A DNA stretch of 13,389 bases, from positions 1 to 13,389 of the forward strand of contig ONVB01000113.1 of assembly GCA_900321145.1 (NCBI GenBank), in the 5' to 3' direction. Below the pieces are notes generated by a model. It was not told where the DNA came from and searched no databases. It saw nothing but the letters and a program-made list of their open reading frames with translations. Position numbers and translations under genes: made by a program. The DNA is from an uncultured Eubacteriales bacterium. Its GTDB lineage: Bacteria; Bacillota; Clostridia; Lachnospirales; Lachnospiraceae. How positions within the stretch are numbered: the stretch's first letter is position 1; each line of letters begins with the position of its first letter. Positions 1 to 6,984 of this stretch are shown here, piece by piece.

Positions 1-4
1 AAAT

Positions 5-23
5 ATAGTATGTATTATACTAT
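5..23. repeat. Short AT-rich inverted repeat
   Basis: The 7-bp arms ATAGTAT (5-11) and ATACTAT (17-23) flank a 5-base loop. There is no T tract close enough to call a terminator with confidence, although a run of seven T follows at 33-39. It may be the tail of something left of the window, or chance in AT-rich DNA. Confidence 0.2.
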
Positions 24-97
24 GTCCATAGCTTTTTTTCAATCAATCTTTACAAACTGATGAGGTAAGAATTGCCCGGCTTTGCCCGGATTTCATA

Positions 98-124
98 TTG
101 ACAGTAAATATAAACGAATATAAA
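98..124 (+). promoter_or_regulatory. Candidate sigma-70/SigA promoter
   Basis: A perfect -35 box TTGACA (98-103) is followed by TATAAA (119-124) at a short 15-bp spacing; TAAAAG (121-126) would give 17 bp. The palindrome at 126-139 directly follows the -10 region, the usual place for a repressor site. The promoter points into the truncated ATPase remnant, so it probably belonged to another gene that has been lost. Promoter activity is inferred from sequence only. Confidence 0.45.
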
Positions 125-125
125 A

Positions 126-139
126 GGTAAGCGCTTACC
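126..139. promoter_or_regulatory. Perfect 14-bp palindrome, LacI/CcpA-type operator
   Basis: GGTAAGCGCTTACC is its own reverse complement. The central CG and the arms GTAAGCG/CGCTTAC match the operator style of the LacI/GalR family and resemble the CcpA cre consensus (TGWAARCGYTWNCW) apart from the outermost bases. It sits just after the candidate -10 box, so a bound repressor would block initiation. Such sites normally control sugar-use genes, and none is present here. The regulator cannot be identified from this window. Confidence 0.5.
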
Positions 140-490
140 AAGGGCTATCCCTTTGCATTCCAGGTGCTCGGTTATTACACCTTCGAGACAGGCGGTGATT
201 ATAATGCCGCTTTGATCAATTACCGCCAGCACCTCGATGAGTATGTGTACGACAAGATTTGGTCCGAGCTTTCACTAAAAGACCGCAAAGTTCTCAATGC
301 CTTGATCAACTCTACCGACGGTTCTGTTGCCGAGATACGTGAAGCTTTAAACATGAAACCAAATGAATTCGCCCCCTACCGCGAACGCCTTATCAGAAAA
401 GGCGTCGTCGACGGAAGCACGCGAGGTTATCTCTCACTTACACTGCCGATGTTTGACGAGTATATAAAGGATCACTTTGTCGAAGCATAA
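131..490 (+). pseudogene. 3' remnant of an AAA-type ATP-binding protein gene
   Basis: The open frame begins right after a TAA at 128-130 and reads through GYPFAFQVLGYYT to a stop at 488-490, about 119 codons. An internal GTG at 164 is the only obvious initiator and has no ribosome binding site. The segment from GYPFAFQ through a helical stretch (YVYDKIWSELSLKDRKVL) and a winged-helix-like end (VAEIREAL, FAPYRERLIRKGVV) resembles the C-terminus of bacterial AAA ATPases of the archaeal-type family, which are usually over 350 aa long. The Walker A and B motifs are missing, so it cannot work as an ATPase. The gene is therefore a 5'-truncated remnant, joined to an unrelated promoter and operator. 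Family assignment is from remembered similarity and is moderately sure. Confidence 0.6.
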
Positions 491-494
491 GCTC

Positions 495-530
495 AAAAAC
501 GGGGACAGCTCATTTCAAGCTGTCCCCGTT
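495..530 (-). terminator. Strong hairpin, probable terminator of the minus-strand operon
   Basis: A perfect 13-bp stem (498-510 with 518-530, arm AACGGGGACAGCT) encloses a 7-base loop. Read on the minus strand the stem runs into five T (499-495), giving the shape of a Rho-independent terminator for the nuclease operon ending upstream at 771 or for the mini-ORFs after it. On the plus strand it lies 7 bases after the ATPase remnant, but the following bases (ATACTAATTG) form only a poor U tract. It may work in both directions, or be a dispersed palindromic element with the GGGGACAG core seen in many Firmicutes. Confidence 0.55.
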
Positions 531-533
531 ATA

Positions 534-611
534 CTAATTGTAAAACTCTTTAAACGCCTTCACCATCTCTGCACCGCTTCTTACGCTTATATTCTCAAGT
601 ATAAGCCTCAT
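534..611 (-). CDS. Mini-ORF, 25 aa, possibly a frameshifted tail
   Basis: The frame opens with ATG at 611 and reads MRLILENISVRSGAEMVKAF and five more residues to TAG at 534. It overlaps the end of the 34-aa mini-ORF (595-699) by 17 bases in the +1 frame and has no ribosome binding site of its own. The two frames together would make a protein of about 57 aa, so a frameshift mutation in a small gene is a fair reading. Not recognised; it could equally be non-coding. Confidence 0.2.
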   Translation of the reverse strand: MRLILENISVRSGAEMVKAFKEFYN

Positions 612-699
612 CTATGAAGAGCACTCCACCATTTCTTTCACATTTATGGACAAAATACGCCTCAACGCAGCTTGATGGCTTTAATTCGAATTCAATCAT
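595..699 (-). CDS. Mini-ORF, 34 aa, unknown
   Basis: ATG at 699 is preceded by AGGGGG nine bases upstream, a well-placed ribosome binding site. The frame reads MIEFELKPSSCVEAYFVHKC, then ERNGGVLFIDEAYT and a TGA. No terminator separates it from the DUF2357 nuclease gene 71 bp upstream, and the strong hairpin at 495-530 lies after it, so it may be the last gene of that operon. The end GGVLFIDEAYT looks superficially like an AAA Walker B but is too short to mean anything. It may be a decayed gene joined in another frame to the 534-611 ORF. Confidence 0.3.
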   Translation of the reverse strand: MIEFELKPSSCVEAYFVHKCERNGGVLFIDEAYT

Positions 700-770
700 C
701 TTATGATACCCCCTAAAAGTAACCTGCATATGCTTATTAACCGACTCCGATTATTACGGTCTTCTTTTCC

Positions 771-3008
771 TCATGAAGCACCACAGTGAGGACAGGGAGC
801 GATATACCAAGGCTGAAATTCCCGCAGATAATTATGCCCCCACGTATGTTTAATCAGTTTATTATTACATTTCCAACAATGAGATTTTACCCAAAACTCT
901 CCGCAACCTCTACAAGTAATATGGTATTTCGCATATCCGCCTGCCGTATTTCCTGTAATAATATCATCGTACCCGATTGTATTTCCGCATAACAAACACC
1001 TTCTCCATACCAAACAGCGCATCCCGTCTGTATAGCCAAAAGGTGCATCCCATTCAAGTATCATGCGAAACAGCCGGCTAATATATACATCATTTCCCGG
1101 AACAAAGTAAAAGCACCCGAGTTTTCGATCCCATTTTCGTCCGGAAGGATCCATTGCTTTTCCGTAACACTCATTGATACGATCATTACCCCATATAAAA
1201 GTATCCTTCTCATCACAATGTAAAATATATGATCCGTTAACATCTACTCCACTAAGTTCATATACTTTTTGTATATACTTTTTGAGAGACACATCCTCTA
1301 TTTCTGTCAGTATAGTCTTCTTATTATACTTTTTAAACTTTGAATCCATAATATAAACCCGGCCTTCGACATCAAAGGCCGTTTCGTTCAAAGGCTTCAG
1401 ATGCCCCAAAGTCATACAAAAATCAGGGATTACCTTCTTCCCTGTTTCCAGACTATCCGAGGTACCAAATACACGCTGATATTCAAGTTTAACATAATCA
1501 AACGCACTATCCTTACGCTTTAGAATTATACCTAAATATCTGCACGAAGGATTTGGGCTGTCACTGACTGCATTTTGAAGAATGTCCGCCAATGTGTCAT
1601 TTACAGTTTTGTCTTCCTCGTCAAAAACACCTTGTTGAGTCCGAAAAGCATAAAGCTCAAAACCGTATTTTTCTATCCAGATAGAAACAATCTTAAAATA
1701 GCACCATCTTTCATATAGCGTAAACAACTTCTGTGCCGGCATTGCATTGACATTATTATATACATTGATCATAGGACATGCTTCAATCAGTTCATACAGA
1801 CTGCGATAATAACGGTTTCTGCGAAACAACATACTGGAATGCTTTTTTTCATTGCGAAGCTTAACTTGCAATATCGGATATTTTTCCACGATTTCATCTA
1901 TGCATCGAATAAGAGCACTCCATTCTTTCCGAAGATGGCGTTCCCTTTCGATAAGCTCACCATACTTTTTCTTACTTTCATCCAGTTGCTGTTTGATTTC
2001 GTTGGCCTTTTGAGTCTGTCTCAGTTCTTTAAGTGAAGCTTCTACCCCTTCTTTATTCTTCTCTATTCCGTCAATCTGTTCCTTGTAGGATTTCTCCTTA
2101 TTCTGCGAAATCCTAATTCTGTGCTTCATAAAATCCTGCATATCCAACAGATACTGCTTCAGTACGCGATGCTCATAAATATCAAAATGTTCCTCAGTGG
2201 TCAGTACATTTACCTTGGGACTATTCGACGAGCTGTACTCAATCAAGGTGCGAGGCGTAATATGCTTTGCCTTTCGAATCGACATCTTTTGATACACCTG
2301 ACGAAGATCTGTCTCCGCATGTTTTTGCAGAATAGCAATCCGATTTTCGAACTCCGACAGAAATTTAGAAGCATCCCCGGGTGTATCTATATATCTCTTT
2401 ATCCCGTCCTCTGTTTGGCAATCCCCAAGTCCCTTCTGTGCGCTCTCATCTCCGTCAGCTATTTTATATACAGAAGAACGGCGCCAGCTTTCGACAAGTT
2501 TTGAGTTCCATTCGTATAATTCCGCAATCATATCCTTATAAAGCTTCTCATCATCCGAAAAAATGTGTACTCTGACCGCTATGAGTAATTCTCCCGCCTC
2601 AGCATATACATCCATATCTCCCACAGAGCTTCTGATCTCGTCATATATCGTATTGGGGAAAACAAAAAGATCCTGACTTTCCTCATCCTTATACTCGTAT
2701 TTGAGCAAAGAAACCTCCAAATACCTGTCACTATTCTCATCGTAGTGTTTCACATATACTCTGTCTATCGTATCCTTGTCCGCACAGAAAATAAGCTCAG
2801 CGTTTCTGTTATTTCTTCCTTGGAGATAAGTCCTCGTGTATACATCCGGATTTCTTTCCGGATAATCTTTCTTGTCGGTATCTGTTGTATCCGAGATATA
2901 ACCCATATCACAGCAATTCGGTATATACTGACGTTCTAAAAAACCTTCTACCACAAGTTTCTCATAGTCTTTTCTGTTCACATATGCAAAACGGGCATAA
3001 AAACTCAT
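771..3008 (-). CDS. DUF2357-type McrC-like PD-(D/E)xK nuclease with zinc-ribbon tail
   Basis: This 745-aa protein is the likely effector nuclease of a McrBC-like defence system, working with the two AAA+ proteins encoded just upstream. Residues about 1-300 form the DUF2357-like N-terminal part; residues about 300-365 are a charged coiled coil. The nuclease core of the DUF524/PDDEXK_7 type follows: E433 in LYERW, D529 in IPDF, and D555-x-K557 in YIMDSKFKKY, which fits the PD-(D/E)xK pattern. The last 80 residues carry four CxxC pairs (C671/C674, C699/C702, C711/C714, C739/C742), enough for two zinc ribbons, which are not part of classical McrC and may bind nucleic acid or partners. The start is supported by AAAGGAG about a dozen bases upstream of ATG. 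Only 17 bp separate it from the 340-aa ATPase gene. Family call is from motifs, and the target (DNA or RNA) is unknown. Confidence 0.75.
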   Translation of the reverse strand: MSFYARFAYVNRKDYEKLVVEGFLERQYIPNCCDMGYISDTTDTDKKDYPERNPDVYTRTYLQGRNNRNAELIFCADKDTIDRVYVKHYDENSDRYLEVSLLKYEYKDEESQDLFVFPNTIYDEIRSSVGDMDVYAEAGELLIAVRVHIFSDDEKLYKDMIAELYEWNSKLVESWRRSSVYKIADGDESAQKGLGDCQTEDGIKRYIDTPGDASKFLSEFENRIAILQKHAETDLRQVYQKMSIRKAKHITPRTLIEYSSSNSPKVNVLTTEEHFDIYEHRVLKQYLLDMQDFMKHRIRISQNKEKSYKEQIDGIEKNKEGVEASLKELRQTQKANEIKQQLDESKKKYGELIERERHLRKEWSALIRCIDEIVEKYPILQVKLRNEKKHSSMLFRRNRYYRSLYELIEACPMINVYNNVNAMPAQKLFTLYERWCYFKIVSIWIEKYGFELYAFRTQQGVFDEEDKTVNDTLADILQNAVSDSPNPSCRYLGIILKRKDSAFDYVKLEYQRVFGTSDSLETGKKVIPDFCMTLGHLKPLNETAFDVEGRVYIMDSKFKKYNKKTILTEIEDVSLKKYIQKVYELSGVDVNGSYILHCDEKDTFIWGNDRINECYGKAMDPSGRKWDRKLGCFYFVPGNDVYISRLFRMILEWDAPFGYTDGMRCLVWRRCLLCGNTIGYDDIITGNTAGGYAKYHITCRGCGEFWVKSHCWKCNNKLIKHTWGHNYLREFQPWYIAPCPHCGAS

Positions 3009-3025
3009 TTATTGTTTTTCTCCTT

Positions 3026-4048
3026 TTAGTCCGTACCCCAGAAATCCAGTTTTACTCCATTTTCATCCTGCTGTACCGTCATTCGATCGATTTTTTCGTT
3101 TGAAATCTTGCAATCGACCAATACAGGTATAGATTCATAGTTTTTATCATGTATCATCGGAAGAATCTTCCCCACAACAAAATCATCCACATCCATAAAT
3201 CTTCGATTTTTCATAAGATCATAGTGACTTAGCAAACGAAAAGACGGTGTTAATTCGAGTTCCTCTTTGATCCATTCTCGGAATTTTTCATCCGGATAGT
3301 CATGTACTTTCAACACCTTGTCTTCTTTATCCAAGTCTTTATCCTTACCAATCTCTCCCGGTATTTCCAAAATGTAGCTTCTGTCTATCACCTTCGGACT
3401 TATCCCCTTGGTTGTCTCATCCATATTCAGCGTTCCAATTATCTGGAGATTATCCGGCAACACAATCTCACTCGGAACCTCGCAGTTTTCCGTCTGAAGG
3501 CGTTCACTATATAAACGGATTATCTTGTCCTCAGACTCCATGATGCTTAACATCGTCGAAAAATAATACTCGATATGTGCCAGATTCATTTCATCCAAAA
3601 CCACAAAAAAGAGCTTGTCCCTGTTTTCCGGCTGCAAGGCTTTAAGTATTGCATCCAGAAACGGTGTAGTCGTATACCCTCCTGCATTATTATTTTTCAC
3701 AGGATTATAATACCCCATAAGGTCCTGATTGTCAGTCCAGTTTGGCTGGACAGGTATCAAGATTGGCTTCTCCGCTCCTATCACATCAGCGATAGCAAAG
3801 GGAAGGCTTGTCTTACCGGTTCCCGGAGGTCCGGACAGAATAATCATCTGATCTGTAAATAATGCTCCCAGAAAGCGTTCCACTATCCTTAATCCCTCCG
3901 GGTAAATCAGCTTCTTTTCTTCCGCAATCCGTTTATTGATTGTCTTCAGAAAGATATCTGATTTTAATACTTCCTTCTGCTCCCCGTTTTCCTCTACTGT
4001 TTCTTTTTCTTCACTTTCCAGTATTTCAATCAACTCTGTCTTAGTCAT
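3026..4048 (-). CDS. McrB-like AAA+ NTPase (compact, 340 aa)
   Basis: This is a single AAA+ module of the McrB/AAA_5 type. It has Walker A GPPGTGKT at 73-80, the family insert VQPNWTDNQDLMGYYN at about 100-115, Walker B VVLDEMNLAH at about 149-158, a sensor-1 region GTLNMDE at 205-211, and R223 (KVIDRS) as candidate arginine finger. The first 50 residues are short and charged, with no added recognition domain. Its gene starts 4 bp after the stop of the 811-aa paralogue, and the ribosome binding site GGGAGG lies inside the last codons of that gene, so the two are translationally coupled and probably made in a fixed ratio. McrB-type proteins form hexamers that drive McrC-type nucleases; a mixed ring with the 811-aa protein is plausible but inferred. 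Nucleotide preference (ATP or GTP) cannot be read here. Confidence 0.8.
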   Translation of the reverse strand: MTKTELIEILESEEKETVEENGEQKEVLKSDIFLKTINKRIAEEKKLIYPEGLRIVERFLGALFTDQMIILSGPPGTGKTSLPFAIADVIGAEKPILIPVQPNWTDNQDLMGYYNPVKNNNAGGYTTTPFLDAILKALQPENRDKLFFVVLDEMNLAHIEYYFSTMLSIMESEDKIIRLYSERLQTENCEVPSEIVLPDNLQIIGTLNMDETTKGISPKVIDRSYILEIPGEIGKDKDLDKEDKVLKVHDYPDEKFREWIKEELELTPSFRLLSHYDLMKNRRFMDVDDFVVGKILPMIHDKNYESIPVLVDCKISNEKIDRMTVQQDENGVKLDFWGTD

Positions 4049-4052
4049 CTAT

Positions 4053-6488
4053 TTACCTCCCGAAGCTCATCCAATAGTCCAATATCACACTCCCGCCACT
4101 TGGTATTTTCATCGAATCCAGTTTGTTTCCGATTCTTTCTTTTGCGACATCGGTAAGTATTATTCGTCCTTCTTCATCTTTTACATTAATGATTGTTTCC
4201 TTCAATATATCAAAATCAACTTCCCTGATTTCCCAGTTTATACATGGAAGAAGCTTTCCGAGAATAATGTCTTCCGTAGTCGCTCCTCTGCCTGCCATAT
4301 ATTCTACTTTTTTCCTACATCTCGGAGAAAAGCGAAGTGGAGCTCCGTAAATCCTCTGCCTGTGTTCATTGAAGAACAGTTCTATTTCATCATAGATTCT
4401 CTTTACATCTTCCGTGATCTTTGCTGCATCATTACCTTCATCCGCATAAATCTGTTCTTTTGGCTGACTGAGTATCGTCCACGTCAGTTTCCATGGTTCT
4501 AATTCCGCTACCGGAGCGATTTCCTCTCTGATTCGGTCAGGATCATCATCTGATGATAACTCAATGATAATACTCCTATCCAAGACCTTCGGACTGATAT
4601 TTTTTGACAACTCATCTGCGTTCAAGGTACCAATAAACTGCACATTTCCGGGGATTCTCAGGTCACTCAGCAGTTTCCAATCTTCCTCATTTGTCTCTTT
4701 GATCTCTCGTAACTCCGTTTCGCTGAGCAACGAAAGTCTTCCGTCCAACTCCATCGCACTAAGAATCATTGAAAAATAATACTCCACATGAGCCAGATTC
4801 ATTTCGTCCAGTACAACAAAAAATGGCTTTCCCTCGGCTTCCTCCTTTTTTGCATCAATCAGCGCATCCAAAAACACCGTATGTACATAGCTTTTATCAT
4901 TCGCATTATAATATCCGAGAAGATCCTGACTGTCCGTCCAGTTCGGCTGTACAACTACCCTTCTTACCTCGGCACCGATTGCTTTTCTGATATACTCGGA
5001 GAATGATGATTTACCGGAACCCGGAGCACCCGTCAATAATATGATTTGTCCGGAACCAATTGCAGATAAGAAGCACGCAACAAGCCTTTCCGCATCTTTG
5101 TAATACTTCATCCTGTTCCACATATTTCCGACGATATGATCAACAAGTCTTTTATGTACTTCCTCCGTAATATCATGATCATTGATATACTTTCTGATTT
5201 CTTCTGTCTTTTTATTTTCCGTTTCTTCCAGCTTCCTGACAAAGCCTCTTAGATATCCTATATAATTATCTTTTTCGTTTTGCACATAGTCTTTTTGCTC
5301 TTGAATCATTTTGTCAAATTCTTCTTTTTTCTGATCCAATTCTGCTTCTTTTTCCTGATTAATGCGTGTCTGTTCCTCAAATCGATTCTCCAGCTCCCGA
5401 AGTTGCATTTCGCTGTCTTCAATCTCTTTCTTCTGTTTTTCCAACAAGTCTTTCAGCCTCTGCTCTTCGTTGTTCTGATATTCTGCAATCTCTTTATTCT
5501 GTTCCTGCAATAGTTTTTTCAGCCTCTGTTTTTCTTTGACCTGATACAAATCCGAAGTTCTTGCAATCAGTTCTTCATATTCGCTTCTGCCTATCAGTTC
5601 GGTTATATTGCGAATTCCTATTTCCAGATTTGAATTCCTTTCCTCCAGCTTTTCATATTCTTCTTTTAATTCTGTATATTTCCCTTGATTAGCTTTGAAT
5701 CTCTTCCTAAGATCTTTATTTTCATTAACATATTCCGATATAAAATCTTCACTCTTCCGAATCTTTTCTTTGATCCTTTCAATCATCGCATTCTCTTTTT
5801 TTACTGATTCCTTTGTTTTTTTCACTAATCGCAAAGAATCTGCAAGCTCTTTTTTTTCCTTGGATATTTCGATCATGGAGAGTTCTTTTCCCTCTTTCAG
5901 TCTTTCCATCAGAAGATTATAGTTCTCCTCCAGCCAAGGAAACTCGCTCAATTCGTCTTTGATCTTATCTTTTTGTTGCGCTAATTCGTTTTCTATTTTT
6001 CTTCTTTCTTTTTCAATTTCGTTCTCTAAACCATTTTTCCTATTATAGATCTCCTCGGCCTGCCTATTAAGCCCCACTATTTCACTTTCCAAATCCTTTG
6101 TTATCTCTGGAATCACGATATTTGCTCTCGCCTGTAATTCTGAATACTCATATCGTTTTTCCATTATTGTTGCCTTATAGCGATATCGTTCCTCATCATA
6201 TCTTATTTTGCATATTACAAGTTCACCTTCAGCATACTTTTTCACGCTGAGCGTAGTAACCTTACATCCATTGATTTTCGGAATCACTTTAAAAGGATAC
6301 AGTTGGATCGGTAGTATTCTATAAATGCCCCTTCCTTTGTCTTTTCCTTCTGTGAACTCGTATATTTTCTCCCCAATTTTACCAATCACATACAATCCGT
6401 CTTCCGGATAGTCTTTGATTTCATAATCAAATAAATACTTATTCCAATATCGATATCCGAATTTACTTATAATTTGCTCTCTTTCCAT
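4053..6488 (-). CDS. Coiled-coil McrB-like AAA+ NTPase (811 aa)
   Basis: Three regions are visible. Residues 1-120 are beta-rich and aromatic, a likely small recognition or adaptor domain not assignable by eye. Residues about 130-440 are almost entirely Glu/Lys/Gln/Leu-rich coiled coil. Residues about 450-811 are an AAA+ module: Walker A GAPGSGKS 487-494, VQPNWTDSQDLLGYYN about 513-528, Walker B FFVVLDEMN 556-564, sensor-1 GTLNADE 620-626, and candidate arginine finger R638 in KVLDRS. The AAA part is clearly paralogous to the neighbouring 340-aa protein; both also end in an LDxW motif (LDYW here). Long coiled coils fused to McrB-like domains are the mark of CoCoNuT-type systems of the McrBC superfamily. 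The start ATG follows AGGAA at a good distance. No signal peptide or membrane segment is seen, so it should be cytoplasmic. Confidence 0.8.
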   Translation of the reverse strand: MEREQIISKFGYRYWNKYLFDYEIKDYPEDGLYVIGKIGEKIYEFTEGKDKGRGIYRILPIQLYPFKVIPKINGCKVTTLSVKKYAEGELVICKIRYDEERYRYKATIMEKRYEYSELQARANIVIPEITKDLESEIVGLNRQAEEIYNRKNGLENEIEKERRKIENELAQQKDKIKDELSEFPWLEENYNLLMERLKEGKELSMIEISKEKKELADSLRLVKKTKESVKKENAMIERIKEKIRKSEDFISEYVNENKDLRKRFKANQGKYTELKEEYEKLEERNSNLEIGIRNITELIGRSEYEELIARTSDLYQVKEKQRLKKLLQEQNKEIAEYQNNEEQRLKDLLEKQKKEIEDSEMQLRELENRFEEQTRINQEKEAELDQKKEEFDKMIQEQKDYVQNEKDNYIGYLRGFVRKLEETENKKTEEIRKYINDHDITEEVHKRLVDHIVGNMWNRMKYYKDAERLVACFLSAIGSGQIILLTGAPGSGKSSFSEYIRKAIGAEVRRVVVQPNWTDSQDLLGYYNANDKSYVHTVFLDALIDAKKEEAEGKPFFVVLDEMNLAHVEYYFSMILSAMELDGRLSLLSETELREIKETNEEDWKLLSDLRIPGNVQFIGTLNADELSKNISPKVLDRSIIIELSSDDDPDRIREEIAPVAELEPWKLTWTILSQPKEQIYADEGNDAAKITEDVKRIYDEIELFFNEHRQRIYGAPLRFSPRCRKKVEYMAGRGATTEDIILGKLLPCINWEIREVDFDILKETIINVKDEEGRIILTDVAKERIGNKLDSMKIPSGGSVILDYWMSFGR

Positions 6489-6547
6489 TTTTTCTGTTCT
6501 TCCTGTTCTTACGCTTGCTCAATAATACTCCATTTTAAGTTCCCTTA

Positions 6548-6946
6548 TTAAAGAATCTTAAACGTACAATGAGGCTTTGTCGTCCCGTTTTCATCCGTTA
6601 TTTCTGTCTTTTCAACATTTATATAATGGCTGCTTTCACCTATTATATCATTGAAATTCGTGCGCAGTCCCCGCCATTTTACTTCTCTGGCGATCATTTT
6701 CACCTGGCTATTGCCTTTAGGCAGAGAATCAATTAGTCCCATTAATGCATCACGCTCATTTTTAGCCTCCTCAAGAACAGCTGCCTTATTCAGATTTCCT
6801 AACGCGTCTATCGGATCTTCTCCAAGCATGGACACCGGCTCCGAAGAATAAGTCCTGGTTATAAAACTGAGCCAGTAGCATTTTAAATTCTTTATTTCTT
6901 TTCTATGTTTCAGGCTTGCTTTTAACCTTTTGATCCATTCAAACAT
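6548..6946 (-). CDS. Small unknown protein (132 aa), first gene of the McrBC-like block
   Basis: Not recognised. The N-terminus is basic and amphipathic (MFEWIKRLKASLKHRKEIKN), followed by a mixed region with a short helical stretch (KAAVLEEAKNERDALMGLI, about 54-72) and a strand-rich C-terminal half ending in CTFKIL. There is no signal peptide, membrane segment or metal motif (only two Cys). The gene lies 38 bp after the LUD gene and 59 bp before the coiled-coil ATPase gene, all in one direction, with no terminator visible on either side. A clear ribosome binding site is lacking; AGGATT is about 8 bases upstream. Its AT-rich composition matches the defence genes that follow, so I place it with them; a role as accessory or specificity factor is a guess. 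Confidence 0.55.
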   Translation of the reverse strand: MFEWIKRLKASLKHRKEIKNLKCYWLSFITRTYSSEPVSMLGEDPIDALGNLNKAAVLEEAKNERDALMGLIDSLPKGNSQVKMIAREVKWRGLRTNFNDIIGESSHYINVEKTEITDENGTTKPHCTFKIL

Positions 6947-6984
6947 ACAAATACAATCCTATCTGTTCTTCTCTTTATCAACAA

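Noticed and set aside
69..92. Direct repeat TGCCCGG-CTT-TGCCCGG near the left edge
   Set aside because: Only two 7-bp copies, not an inverted repeat and with no link to the nearby promoter; treated as chance.
771..1010. CRISPR-Cas or transposase signals
   Set aside because: No repeat-spacer array, no DDE or serine recombinase motif and no terminal inverted repeats were seen anywhere in the window; the Cas4-like nuclease domain belongs to the helicase fusion.
6493..6971. 10-bp direct repeat TCTGTTCTTC at 6493-6502 and 6962-6971 flanking the 132-aa gene
   Set aside because: Both copies fall in purine-rich leader regions before genes (minus strand GAAGAACAGA), where such likeness is expected; too short to call an insertion target duplication.
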